From an uncultured Chryseobacterium sp. (GTDB lineage: Bacteria; Bacteroidota; Bacteroidia; Flavobacteriales; Weeksellaceae), in assembly GCA_913778275.1 (NCBI GenBank), contig CAJYWN010000013.1, positions 36,262 to 100,261 of the forward strand: a stretch of DNA of 64,000 nucleotides, written 5' to 3'. Positions 9,667 through 17,319 of the stretch are shown piece by piece. Both the position numbers and the translations under genes were made by a program. How positions within the stretch are numbered: the stretch's first letter is position 1; every line of letters starts with the position of its first letter. The notes under the pieces are model-generated. The model searched no databases. It was not told the DNA's origin and worked only from the letters and a program-made list of their open reading frames with translations.

Positions 9667-9742
9667 TATTTAGAATTTTATATTGACAAATGTATAAGGT
9701 CTAAAAATGGATTATGTGGATTTTTTGGATTAATCCAAAAAT

Positions 9743-10594
9743 CTACAATTTAAATTCATTTAATGTTTTTTCAATTTTGTCCAGTTGGTTAGTATGCTCA
9801 TCATCATTTTCAAATTCATTACGTCCGTAATCATCTTTTTGCAAATATTTATGAACACCTGTATATTTATCTTTTTTGCCGATCCAGCTCATAAATCCTT
9901 TTAGATTAAAATTTTCCACGATGGATTTAGATGTAATTTGATGAATCACTAATGCTAGTCTTTTTCCCTTTAAGTCTGAATCTTGTAAATATGCTCTCAA
10001 TTTTTCTGCATTGTATCCTGCGCTTTCTACTACTCTGATAATTAGAATATTTTCATCTGGCTTGTCTTCCATTATTTCAGGCTTTTTTGTATTGCTTGTT
10101 TTTAAATCCGGCAGATATTTTTTAAACTGAAATAAATGTAATTCTTCATATTCTATATAAGCAGATAAAACTCCGTTTCTAAAACCATGATCCTGAATAT
10201 CATTCAAAAAATATTTATAAGCTGTAAAATATTTAAAATTACTTTTCCATTCTTCATTATAGAGCCTCAATAAATTGAGTATATGATCCTTGTCAGGGCT
10301 TTTTACTTTTAAATTATCCTCAAACCATTTTATGCCGGCCAAATAGCCTTTAAAATATTCATCAAAAATTTCAAAAGGGCTATCCCTTACATATTGTGCT
10401 AAGCATCTATTCCAAAGATCTATTTTTTCATTATCGACGGAATGTGAAGTATGAACCATGAATGTGCATTCCGGATCTAGACAACTGCCTGCATACAGTT
10501 TTTGCCTCCTTTCAAAATCAGAAGAGGTTAAATCTACTAATAAAGAGTATTGATAATCTAAGACTCCGGGTTTATAATTTTCAACTTCATTCAC
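9743..10594 (-). CDS. Unknown mobile-element protein
   Basis: A 283-residue protein I do not recognise. The N-terminal half is aromatic-rich and helical (EIFDEYFKGYLAGIKWFEDNL). A predicted boundary near residue 180 is followed by a C-terminal part with ENILIIRVVESAGYNAEKL and FNLKGFMSWIGKKDKYTGVH, ending in a charged tail. No membrane helix or signal peptide is seen. It lies between the recombinase and the HTH gene, in the same direction, and directly after the iteron-like repeats at 10626-10836, so those repeats lie in its upstream region. A role in element maintenance is likely only by position. Confidence 0.6.
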   Translation of the reverse strand: MNEVENYKPGVLDYQYSLLVDLTSSDFERRQKLYAGSCLDPECTFMVHTSHSVDNEKIDLWNRCLAQYVRDSPFEIFDEYFKGYLAGIKWFEDNLKVKSPDKDHILNLLRLYNEEWKSNFKYFTAYKYFLNDIQDHGFRNGVLSAYIEYEELHLFQFKKYLPDLKTSNTKKPEIMEDKPDENILIIRVVESAGYNAEKLRAYLQDSDLKGKRLALVIHQITSKSIVENFNLKGFMSWIGKKDKYTGVHKYLQKDDYGRNEFENDDEHTNQLDKIEKTLNEFKL

Positions 10595-10625
10595 TATATT
10601 GATATTTTTAATTGAAAATTAAGCA

Positions 10626-10856
10626 TTTTATCACAAATTATCACCAAATTATCATTAAAAAACATCTGAAAGCATTATGAATAAAGGACTCTGCCAAAAT
10701 TGTCAATTATACCACCTGTAATTTTATAAAATTCATAATCTACTTATCAATACATATTTTATCATAAATTGTCAACAAATTATCATTGAAAAATATCCGA
10801 AAGGATTATGAATAAAGGATTCTATCTAAATTATCAACTTTATCATATAGTATTTT
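10626..10856. repeat. Two-unit direct repeat with iteron-like motifs
   Basis: Two related units of about 100 bases start at 10626 and 10757, a period of 131. Each opens with a pair of 10-mers of the form YAAATTRTCA spaced exactly 11 bases apart: 10634-10643 and 10645-10654, then 10765-10774 and 10776-10785. Further single copies lie at 10695-10705 and 10827-10836. One-helical-turn spacing suggests protein binding on one DNA face. It could be a replication origin, an integrase/excisionase arm-site array or an operator for the downstream gene. Confidence 0.65.
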
Positions 10857-10862
10857 TAATTA

Positions 10863-12242
10863 TCAATCCTGGGTAATATCAATATTTGCATAAAAATTCG
10901 TGATAAGTTTGGCATTTGTGTTATCTTTTTTTCCAATGTATTCTAATAAGGTTCTTTCTTCTTTATGTCCTGAAACTTCTAAAATTAAGGATGTTGGTAG
11001 TTTTGAATAAAAATTAGTGCAATAAGATTTCCTCCCTGTATGCGAGCCTATCAATTCCCATTTTTCGTATTTTCCTTTTACATACCTCCATGTACCATCT
11101 TCTTTTACCTTTTTCAAAACGGTTCCGTCAGTCATCTCATCAATGCCAGCTATTTTACAGACTTCTTTTATTTGTTTGTTATAAATTTGATCTACTATAG
11201 AGTCTGGAAAATCCATATCTCGCTTTTGTAATATTTTTATTACTTCAGGATGCAAAGGCAAGGAAATTTTCTTATCTGTTTTTACCTGAGTAAAATCTAT
11301 AAAGAAATCTTCACCATCTTTACGGATCATATTTTTTGTAAATTTCATAAAGTCTGAAATTCTTTGCCCTAAAAAGCAGCTGATGTAAAGCCAGTCTCGG
11401 GCATCTTCCAGATATGTAGGAATTTTATCACAGTTTTTAATGGTTTTTAGCTCTGAAAAAGATAAATAAACTATATCTGTTTCTTCATAAGCCTTTTTAA
11501 AAAGATCATACATTGGATGTAATATAATACCGTAATTTTTGGAGTAATTACAAATGGTTCTAATGATTTTAATGGTTTTTGCAATGGTATTGGAAGAAAA
11601 TAATTTTATATCTTTCAAATATTCTTCCAAGTAATACATAAATTCCGGGTTTACTTCTGATACGGAATAATTAACATTGTATCCTTTTATGGATGATTGG
11701 TATTTTTGAAAATCAAATATGATGTTTTTAGTATTCTCCAGCTTCAATATTGTTCCTCTTGCTATTTCATTACGTTTTAATTTAATGTAGTTCTCAAAAT
11801 GCCAGATCAAAGATACCGGAGTTTCTGAAAGATTGTCCTGATCTTCTTTCTTCTTGATTTCATCGTAATATTTCTTTACCGTTGATGTGAGCCAAGCTTT
11901 ATTTGGATTTTCTTCATTCTTAAAATCTGCTTCATAATTTAGAATAATATAGTCTCGGAGTTCTTTCTGATTATTTAAAACTCTTACAATAGTATTCATA
12001 ATATGCAAGTCTTTCCCTTTGTATTTTTTGTATTTGCCCCAGAATTTTTTCCCATCAAATAAAGGACTTTCTAAAACCTCATCGGGTTTATATACATAAA
12101 TTTCTGTTTTTGTTTCAACGAAATCTAAACCAAACGGATTTTTGTCTGATATTTTTTCTGGATTGTTGAACTGTAATCTAACAGTAAAGGGATCATTTTT
12201 CTTAATAGATCGTAATAGAAAGTTAACAGAAGCCATGAGCAT
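10863..12242 (-). CDS. Tyrosine recombinase / integrase
   Basis: A 459-residue site-specific recombinase of the phage-integrase family. The catalytic set is visible: R294 in LGQRISDF, H401 and R404 in SHTGRKS, H426 in SGHKEER and the nucleophile Y435 in LLEYIG. A beta-strand lysine is likely in VKTDKKISLPL. The N-terminal 200 residues hold an arm/SAM-like domain (FENYIKLKRNEIARGT). The insert between R294 and H401 is longer than in simple integrases, as often seen in Bacteroidota elements. It reads away from a tRNA gene whose 3' end is about 170 bases upstream, and it probably promotes integration there. A possible earlier Met (MLMAS) gives two near-equivalent starts. Confidence 0.9.
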   Translation of the reverse strand: MLMASVNFLLRSIKKNDPFTVRLQFNNPEKISDKNPFGLDFVETKTEIYVYKPDEVLESPLFDGKKFWGKYKKYKGKDLHIMNTIVRVLNNQKELRDYIILNYEADFKNEENPNKAWLTSTVKKYYDEIKKKEDQDNLSETPVSLIWHFENYIKLKRNEIARGTILKLENTKNIIFDFQKYQSSIKGYNVNYSVSEVNPEFMYYLEEYLKDIKLFSSNTIAKTIKIIRTICNYSKNYGIILHPMYDLFKKAYEETDIVYLSFSELKTIKNCDKIPTYLEDARDWLYISCFLGQRISDFMKFTKNMIRKDGEDFFIDFTQVKTDKKISLPLHPEVIKILQKRDMDFPDSIVDQIYNKQIKEVCKIAGIDEMTDGTVLKKVKEDGTWRYVKGKYEKWELIGSHTGRKSYCTNFYSKLPTSLILEVSGHKEERTLLEYIGKKDNTNAKLITNFYANIDITQD

Positions 12243-12274
12243 TATATTTTAATAACTCGAATATAGCGCTATTT

Positions 12275-12291
12275 AATACAAGTGTTGTATT
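12275..12291. promoter_or_regulatory. Palindrome upstream of the integrase gene
   Basis: AATACAA and TTGTATT form perfect 7-bp arms around a 3-base centre, 33 bases upstream of the integrase start. It could be an operator for integrase autoregulation or a core attachment site. No binding protein can be named. Confidence 0.4.
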
Positions 12292-12325
12292 ATTCTGTAT
12301 TATTTTAGTAGGTATAATTTAAAAG

Positions 12326-12389
12326 AATGAAATGCTATGAAATCAAAAACTCTTTATTAATAAGACTTTAGATAACATAGCATTTCATT
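12326..12389. repeat. 14-bp inverted repeat between integrase and tRNA
   Basis: AATGAAATGCTATG at 12326-12339 is the exact reverse complement of 12376-12389, with a 36-base spacer. A second hairpin, AATAAGT with ACTTATT (12392-12398 and 12407-12413), abuts the tRNA 3' end. They may be tRNA terminators or recombinase-binding arms of the attachment site. Confidence 0.55.
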
Positions 12390-12414
12390 TGAATAAGTAT
12401 CATTTCACTTATTG

Positions 12415-12488
12415 TGGTCCCACTTGGGCTCGAACCAAGGACCACCTGATTATGAGTCAGGTGCTCTAACCAACTGAGCTATAGGACC
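12415..12488 (-). tRNA. tRNA with CAT anticodon (probably tRNA-Ile2, else elongator tRNA-Met)
   Basis: A complete cloverleaf reads on the minus strand: acceptor GGTCCTA pairing with TGGGACC, a D-arm with GCTCAGTTGGTTAGAGC, an anticodon stem CCTGA/TCAGG with loop CTCATAA, and a T-arm with GGTTCGAGCC. The discriminator base is A and no CCA is encoded. CAT anticodons serve Met or, after lysidine modification, Ile. The pairs C4-G69 and C5-G68 match known TilS recognition features of E. coli tRNA-Ile2 and differ from E. coli elongator tRNA-Met, so Ile2 is favoured. It is the probable insertion target of the adjacent integrase. Confidence 0.92.
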
Positions 12489-12549
12489 GCAAAATTGGTT
12501 GAATTTTGTGACTGCAAAAATAACAAAATTTCCGGCACTACAAAATTTT

Positions 12550-12948
12550 TTATTGCTTTTCTTGACAAAGTTCTACCAGTACGCCGTTTGTGCATTTCGG
12601 GTGCAGGAAGACAATTAATTTATTATCAGCGCCTTCCTTCGGCTCCTCGGAAATAAATTCAAACCCTTCATTTTTTAGGCGTGCAATCTCATGCAGAATG
12701 TTATCCACTCCAAAAGCCAGATGATGAACACCTTCGCCCTTCCTATCAATAAATTTTGAGATAGGACTCTCCTGTTTACTGGCTTCCAGAAGTTCGATTT
12801 TACTTTCGCCCGCTTCATAAAATGAAGTAACAACACCTTCCCTTTCCACAGATTCTTTTTTATAAGATTCCTTTCCTAAAAGTTTGGCAAAAAGTTCGTC
12901 GGAAACTCCCAAAGATTTTACGGCAATACCGATATGTTCTAATTTCAT
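12550..12948 (-). CDS. mce: Methylmalonyl-CoA epimerase
   Basis: A 132-residue vicinal-oxygen-chelate (glyoxalase fold) enzyme that interconverts (R)- and (S)-methylmalonyl-CoA in propionate and odd-chain metabolism. Metal-ligand motifs are visible: LEHIGIAV at the N-terminus, a central KIELLEA, EGVHHLAFGVD and the C-terminal VLVELCQ. Length and the two beta-alpha-beta repeats match the family. It is divergent from rbfA, with 84 bases between the starts. It lies outside the integrative island, on the far side of the tRNA. The mutase genes are not in the window. Confidence 0.9.
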   Translation of the reverse strand: MKLEHIGIAVKSLGVSDELFAKLLGKESYKKESVEREGVVTSFYEAGESKIELLEASKQESPISKFIDRKGEGVHHLAFGVDNILHEIARLKNEGFEFISEEPKEGADNKLIVFLHPKCTNGVLVELCQEKQ

Positions 12949-13016
12949 AATTATATATTAAGTTGTAAATTTGACAAACGTTCAAATTTTCAAAGTATCA
13001 ATTCAAACAAAAGTAC

Positions 13017-13024
13017 TAAATTTG
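13017..13024 (+). promoter_or_regulatory. -7 box for rbfA
   Basis: TAAATTTG matches the Bacteroidota -7 consensus TAnnTTTG. It stands 8 bases before the rbfA ATG at 13033, so the transcript would be almost leaderless. No clean TTTG -33 element is seen at the usual distance. Confidence 0.5.
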
Positions 13025-13032
13025 CACAACTT

Positions 13033-13392
13033 ATGGAAAGCAACAGACAACGAAAAGTAGCACAGATCATACAGGAAGACTTCGCGGAGCTTTTCCGCAA
13101 ACAGGCTGCCGAAAGCAGGCAAAGCATTTTGGTATCGGTTTCCGATGTGAAAGTAACGGCAGATCTTGGTATTGCTAAAATCTACCTGAGTATATTCCCG
13201 CAGGAATTCCGCGCTGCCGTGATGAAGGAAATTGAAGAAAACAAAGCACAGTACAGAAATTTTATCGGTCAGAAAATGGCCAAGCAGGTGCGTGTGATTC
13301 CTAATCTTAACTTTTATTTGGATACTACCCTTGATGATGTTGAAAAATTAGACAGAGAGTTAAGAGGCGAAGGTGATAATCCTATTCTGTAA
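13033..13392 (+). CDS. rbfA: 30S ribosome-binding factor A
   Basis: A 119-residue single-domain KH-type protein that helps 16S rRNA 5'-end maturation and cold adaptation. Typical features are the N-terminal NRQRKVAQIIQEDFAELF, the VSVSDVKVTADLGIAKIYLS strand-helix block, and a C-terminal RVIPNLNFYLDTTLDD. Length matches bacterial RbfA. It starts 8 bases after a TAAATTTG box and is followed 3 bases later by an FtsX-like permease gene, so the two are co-transcribed. Confidence 0.93.
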   Translation: MESNRQRKVAQIIQEDFAELFRKQAAESRQSILVSVSDVKVTADLGIAKIYLSIFPQEFRAAVMKEIEENKAQYRNFIGQKMAKQVRVIPNLNFYLDTTLDDVEKLDRELRGEGDNPIL

Positions 13393-13395
13393 CCC

Positions 13396-14601
13396 TTGAA
13401 GAACATTGCATTTTATATAGCTTCCAGGTACCTTTTGGCAAAAAAAGGCAGCACTGCGGTTACGTTTATTACGTGGCTTGCTGTAGGAGCCATGACGGTT
13501 GCCGTTACTGCAATGTTTGTTATTATTTCCGTTTTTTCCGGACTCGAAGATCTTAATAAAGATCTGATTTCCAATCTCCATGCAGATCTTACCATTAAAA
13601 GCACTTCAGGCAAAACCCTAAAGGATTTTGATAAAATAAATGCTGTCCTTAAAAACAATAAAGAGATCAGCCATTTTTCAAGAGTTATTGAAGAAAAAGT
13701 CTATATCAGCTACAGCGGAAAAGGAGACATCGCTTATCTTCGAGGCGTAGATACTGCCTATACAAAAGTAAATCCTGTTGATAAAGACATTTTCTATGGC
13801 GCCTACCCCAGCTTTAAATATTCCAATGAAGTTTTAATGGAAAATTCACTGGAAAACAGGCTCTCAATACCTGTATCTTCCAATTCGGATTACGCAACGG
13901 TATTTATGCCTAAGCCAGGCACCGGAATCATCAACAAAGAAGAAGATATTTACAACAAAAAAGACATCCTGGTTACTGGAGTTTTCCCCGGAAAAGAACA
14001 GCTGGATAACTATATCATTGCCCCCGTTGAACTTGCGGAAGAACTATTGAACCTTCCGAAACATTCAGCTTACCAGATTGTTATCAAGCTTAAAAATCCG
14101 GATAATGCCAATTCTGTAAAACAGCAGCTCCTTTCCGCTTTGGGAAAGAATATCGAAATTAAAACCAAAGAAGAAGAAAATGCCGCTTTCTGGAAAATGA
14201 TTAACACAGAAAAGCTTTTTATTTATTTAATTTTCGCTTTGGTTATTTTTATCACTACCTTTAACCTTGCAGGAGCGATCATTATTTTACAGCTTGATAA
14301 AAAACAGCAGGCAAAATCATTGGTATCTTTGGGATTTCCTTTAAGTCACCTGCGGCAAATTTATTTTTACACAGGAATTCTGATCGTTGTACTGGGCATC
14401 ATTTCAGGGCTTATTCTGGGAACAGTGCTTTGCTATTTTCAGCAGTACACCGAATTCTTCAAAGCCAATGAGACACTACCGTTCCCTATAAAGATAGTGG
14501 GTCAGAACTACTTCATTGTTTCGGTCACTGCAGCACTTTTCGGGTTTGGTATTTCATGGGTATTTTCCAAAATAAGTAAAGATTATATTACTAAAAATTA
14601 A
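13396..14601 (+). CDS. FtsX/LolE-like ABC transporter permease
   Basis: A 401-residue inner-membrane permease. One N-terminal membrane helix lies near residues 22-48 (VTFITWLAVGAMTVAV and following). It is followed by a periplasmic domain of about 200 residues (MacB-PCD type) and three C-terminal helices (LFIYLIFALVIFITTF, YTGILIVVLGIISGLI, YFIVSVTAALFGFGISW). This layout is that of LolC/LolE lipoprotein-release permeases. The start is TTG at 13396, 3 bases after the rbfA stop, giving LKNIAFYIASRYL. No ATPase gene is adjacent. Lipoprotein trafficking is the likely role by family, but substrate is not proven. Confidence 0.82.
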   Translation: MKNIAFYIASRYLLAKKGSTAVTFITWLAVGAMTVAVTAMFVIISVFSGLEDLNKDLISNLHADLTIKSTSGKTLKDFDKINAVLKNNKEISHFSRVIEEKVYISYSGKGDIAYLRGVDTAYTKVNPVDKDIFYGAYPSFKYSNEVLMENSLENRLSIPVSSNSDYATVFMPKPGTGIINKEEDIYNKKDILVTGVFPGKEQLDNYIIAPVELAEELLNLPKHSAYQIVIKLKNPDNANSVKQQLLSALGKNIEIKTKEEENAAFWKMINTEKLFIYLIFALVIFITTFNLAGAIIILQLDKKQQAKSLVSLGFPLSHLRQIYFYTGILIVVLGIISGLILGTVLCYFQQYTEFFKANETLPFPIKIVGQNYFIVSVTAALFGFGISWVFSKISKDYITKN

Positions 14602-14649
14602 CACATTAAACGTTCATTTTTTTGTACCTTTACGCCCCAATTTTTAAAA

Positions 14650-16440
14650 ATGAAACGTACTTTATTTTCTTTACTCATGAGCTTTGCATGTATCAGTGCC
14701 TTTGCTCAGATTCCCACAGGCTATTACGACGGGACAACTGGCCTTTCCGGAGCTGCTTTAAAAACCAAACTGAAGCAGATTATCACAAACGGTCATATTG
14801 ATAACGGCTATGGCGGATTATGGAGCGGATACCAGACTACAGACCGCGACAATATTGCAATAGCAGGTTTTGAAAATGACAATACAATTTTAGATATATA
14901 TTCTGAAAATCCCAATGGTACAGATCCTTACACCTACAATTATCCGAGCGGGCAGTGCGGTTCTTACAACAGCGAAGGAGATTGTTACAACAGAGAGCAT
15001 ATAGTTCCGCAGAGTTTATTCAACAGTAACACTCCAATGGTTTCAGACATTCATTTTATTAGACCCACGGACGGAAAAGTAAACGGGATGAGATCAAACT
15101 ATCCTTTTGGGAAAGTGGGAAGCGCAAGTTATACCTCTCTGAACGGCTCAAAATTAGGAAATTCTGTTTCTCCGGGGTATTCGGGTGTTGTTTTTGAACC
15201 CGTTGATGCTTTTAAAGGAGATGTTGCAAGAATGATACTGTATTTTGTAACAAGATATGAGTCTCAGCTTTCGGGCTTTGCAACAGGAAATATGTTAGGA
15301 GGCTCAGCATTTCCCGGATTACAGACTTGGGAACTGAACCAGTTATTGGCTTGGCATGCTGCAGATCCTGTATCAGCAACTGAAATCGCCAGAAACAACG
15401 CTTCTTATATTTATCAGGGAAACAGAAATCCTTATATTGATCACCCGGAATATGTCGGTGAAGTCTGGGGAACGCCTACAGCTGATACTCAAGCTCCTAC
15501 AGCTCCTACTAATTTAGCAACCAATAATCCAACTTCCAATACCATTTCATTAAGCTGGACCGCTTCTACGGATAACATAGGAGTTGCCGGATATGATATT
15601 TATAAAGACGGAGCTTTCTATACAACCGTTACCGGCACCACAGCAACTGTTTCAGGATTAAACCCTTCTACAACTTACAATTTTTATGTAATTGCAAAAG
15701 ATGCTGTGGGGAACTCTTCCACAGCAAGCAATACAGCACAGGGAACAACCCTTGCCGGCGGCCAGCCGGGCGGAAGCTGCGGTACGGAAGATTTTTCTAA
15801 TATTCCGGCAGCAAGTTCAAGTTATGCCTCACAGACATGGGTAAGTAATAATATCACATGGAACGCAACAGATGCCAGAACAGACCAGACGATTAACGGA
15901 AAAGCAATTACTGTCAGAGACGGATATTTATTAAGCTCAACAATTTCCGGCGGAATACAGAGCTTAACGGTTACTACTCAGTTAAAATTCTCAGGATCTT
16001 CCAATTCTTTAAATGTTGAGGTGAACGGAACTCCGGTGGGAACAGTTCCTTACAGTTCAACAACAGGAACATTTACGATCAATAATATTAACGTAAGCGG
16101 AAATGTTATCATTAAGATTACAAATCCTGTTTCCGGAAACAGAGTCGCTATTGACGATTTGAGCTGGACCTGTTACAGCACATTAGGAATAGCAGAAACT
16201 TCAAGCGATAAAGCCGGCTTTGTGATTTACCCTAATCCTGTAAAAAACAACGAATTATTTGTAAAAGGCGAAAATTTAAATAAAATTTCAAAAGCGCAGA
16301 TTTTTGATCTTTCAGGAAAACTGATTCAAACTATAGAAAATCCTTTTAAAAACTCCAATAAGATACTTCTTAAAGGATTACCAAAAGGAAATTACATTTT
16401 AAAAACAGATTCTTTCTCCACAAAATTTATGGTAGAGTAA
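14650..16440 (+). CDS. Secreted EndoI nuclease with FN3 and T9SS sorting domains
   Basis: A 596-residue secreted nuclease. A signal peptide (MKRTLFSLLMSFACISAFAQ) precedes an endonuclease I domain, residues about 20-275. This has YNREHIVPQSLF carrying the catalytic His and SDIHFIRPTDGKVNGMRSNYPFG. A fibronectin type III domain follows (about 278-370, APTNLATNN to AQGTTLAGG), then a beta-rich region, and a C-terminal type A T9SS sorting domain (about 520-596, VIYPNPVKN to KFMVE). It should be exported by Sec, moved across the outer membrane by T9SS and anchored or released. A likely role is DNA scavenging or biofilm DNA degradation. A TACCTTTA box stands before the gene and a strong terminator follows. 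Confidence 0.92.
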   Translation: MKRTLFSLLMSFACISAFAQIPTGYYDGTTGLSGAALKTKLKQIITNGHIDNGYGGLWSGYQTTDRDNIAIAGFENDNTILDIYSENPNGTDPYTYNYPSGQCGSYNSEGDCYNREHIVPQSLFNSNTPMVSDIHFIRPTDGKVNGMRSNYPFGKVGSASYTSLNGSKLGNSVSPGYSGVVFEPVDAFKGDVARMILYFVTRYESQLSGFATGNMLGGSAFPGLQTWELNQLLAWHAADPVSATEIARNNASYIYQGNRNPYIDHPEYVGEVWGTPTADTQAPTAPTNLATNNPTSNTISLSWTASTDNIGVAGYDIYKDGAFYTTVTGTTATVSGLNPSTTYNFYVIAKDAVGNSSTASNTAQGTTLAGGQPGGSCGTEDFSNIPAASSSYASQTWVSNNITWNATDARTDQTINGKAITVRDGYLLSSTISGGIQSLTVTTQLKFSGSSNSLNVEVNGTPVGTVPYSSTTGTFTINNINVSGNVIIKITNPVSGNRVAIDDLSWTCYSTLGIAETSSDKAGFVIYPNPVKNNELFVKGENLNKISKAQIFDLSGKLIQTIENPFKNSNKILLKGLPKGNYILKTDSFSTKFMVE

Positions 16441-16459
16441 CAACTAAAATATTTTCATA

Positions 16460-16490
16460 AAAGACCGGTTAGTTTCCGGTCTTTTTTTTA
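16460..16490 (+). terminator. Terminator after the EndoI gene
   Basis: Arms AAAGACCGG (16460-16468) and CCGGTCTTT (16476-16484) form a 9-bp stem with a 7-base loop, followed by a long T-run. It is a classic intrinsic terminator shape. Confidence 0.85.
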
Positions 16491-16500
16491 TTTTTATGCT

Positions 16501-17238
16501 ATGGATTCCAATAAAAAATTAGGTCTTATCGGAAGAAACATTTCGTATTCTTTCTCTAAAAAGTTCTTCGAAGACAAGTTTCAGAAACTCATGTTGAAAG
16601 GCTATTCTTACCATATTTTTGATTTAGCGGAAATTGACGAAGTCAAAAATCTGTTTTCCGTACCGGAGCTGGTGGGGTTTAACGTAACCATTCCTTATAA
16701 GGAAAAAATTATTGATTACCTGGATGATCTCAGTGATGAAGCCAAAAAAATCGGAGCCGTGAATTGTGTTGTAATTGAAAACGGAAGAAAGACCGGCTAC
16801 AATACCGATGCTTTCGGGTTTGAAAAAACACTGCTTCTCCATAAAAAGCTACATCAGGAATCAGCCATTATATTAGGAAATGGCGGAGCCGCAAAAGCCG
16901 TAAAATACATTCTGGATAAGAATAATATTTCCTCCGTTACCGTTTCTAGAAATACAGAAATCAATTATGGTAATCTCGACGGGAAAACTGTTGAAGATCA
17001 TAAAATCATTATTCAGTGTACTCCTGTAGGAACCTTCCCTAATGTGGACGACTGCCTCGATTTTCCTTTCGACGGCATTACGAAAGATCACCTGATTATT
17101 GATTTAATTTACAACCCAAGCTATACGCAATTCATCATCAAAGCTTCAGAAAAAGGGGCCAAAACTGTGAATGGTTACTACATGCTTGAACAGCAGGCAG
17201 AAAAAGCCTGGGAAATTTGGAATTTTCAAAAAAAATAA
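16501..17238 (+). CDS. aroE: Shikimate dehydrogenase
   Basis: A 245-residue NADPH-dependent enzyme reducing 3-dehydroshikimate to shikimate in aromatic amino acid synthesis. The substrate-binding half has GRNISYSFSKKFF and GFNVTIPYKEKII (catalytic Lys), then GAVNCVV and NTDAFGFEKTL. The NADP half has the Rossmann loop LGNGGAAKAVKY. The C-terminal LIYNPSYTQFI and NGYYMLEQQAEKAWEIW close the fold. Length is slightly short compared with E. coli (about 270), as is usual in flavobacteria. The ATG at 16501 follows the EndoI terminator by about 10 bases, so a promoter within or just before the terminator region is expected. Confidence 0.93.
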   Translation: MDSNKKLGLIGRNISYSFSKKFFEDKFQKLMLKGYSYHIFDLAEIDEVKNLFSVPELVGFNVTIPYKEKIIDYLDDLSDEAKKIGAVNCVVIENGRKTGYNTDAFGFEKTLLLHKKLHQESAIILGNGGAAKAVKYILDKNNISSVTVSRNTEINYGNLDGKTVEDHKIIIQCTPVGTFPNVDDCLDFPFDGITKDHLIIDLIYNPSYTQFIIKASEKGAKTVNGYYMLEQQAEKAWEIWNFQKK

Positions 17239-17251
17239 CATAAATTAGTGC

Positions 17252-17259
17252 TATATTTG
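17252..17259 (+). promoter_or_regulatory. -7 box for the DUF349 gene
   Basis: TATATTTG fits the TAnnTTTG consensus and lies about 60 bases before the ATG at 17320. No clear -33 TTTG is seen at the expected spacing. Confidence 0.45.
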
Positions 17260-17319
17260 GCTTTTTTGCTATATATTTAGAAGATATATTTTAATGCCAC
17301 TCACAATAAACGATTTGCT

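Larger units (their letters stand above)
3259..12414. mobile_element. Putative integrative element with defence cargo, next to a tRNA gene
   Basis: The right part holds a tyrosine recombinase, an excisionase-like HTH protein and a VirE_N/DUF3987 protein, all reading leftward. This is a module typical of Bacteroidota integrative elements. The left part holds the SIR2-HerA operon reading rightward, toward the module. The whole stretch looks more AT-rich than the flanks. The right end is placed at the 3' end of the tRNA at 12415, the usual target for such integrases. The left end is not proven: I found no copy of the tRNA 3' end between 1800 and 7240, so the boundary at 3259 is only the gap after the exporter operon. 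Confidence 0.5.
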
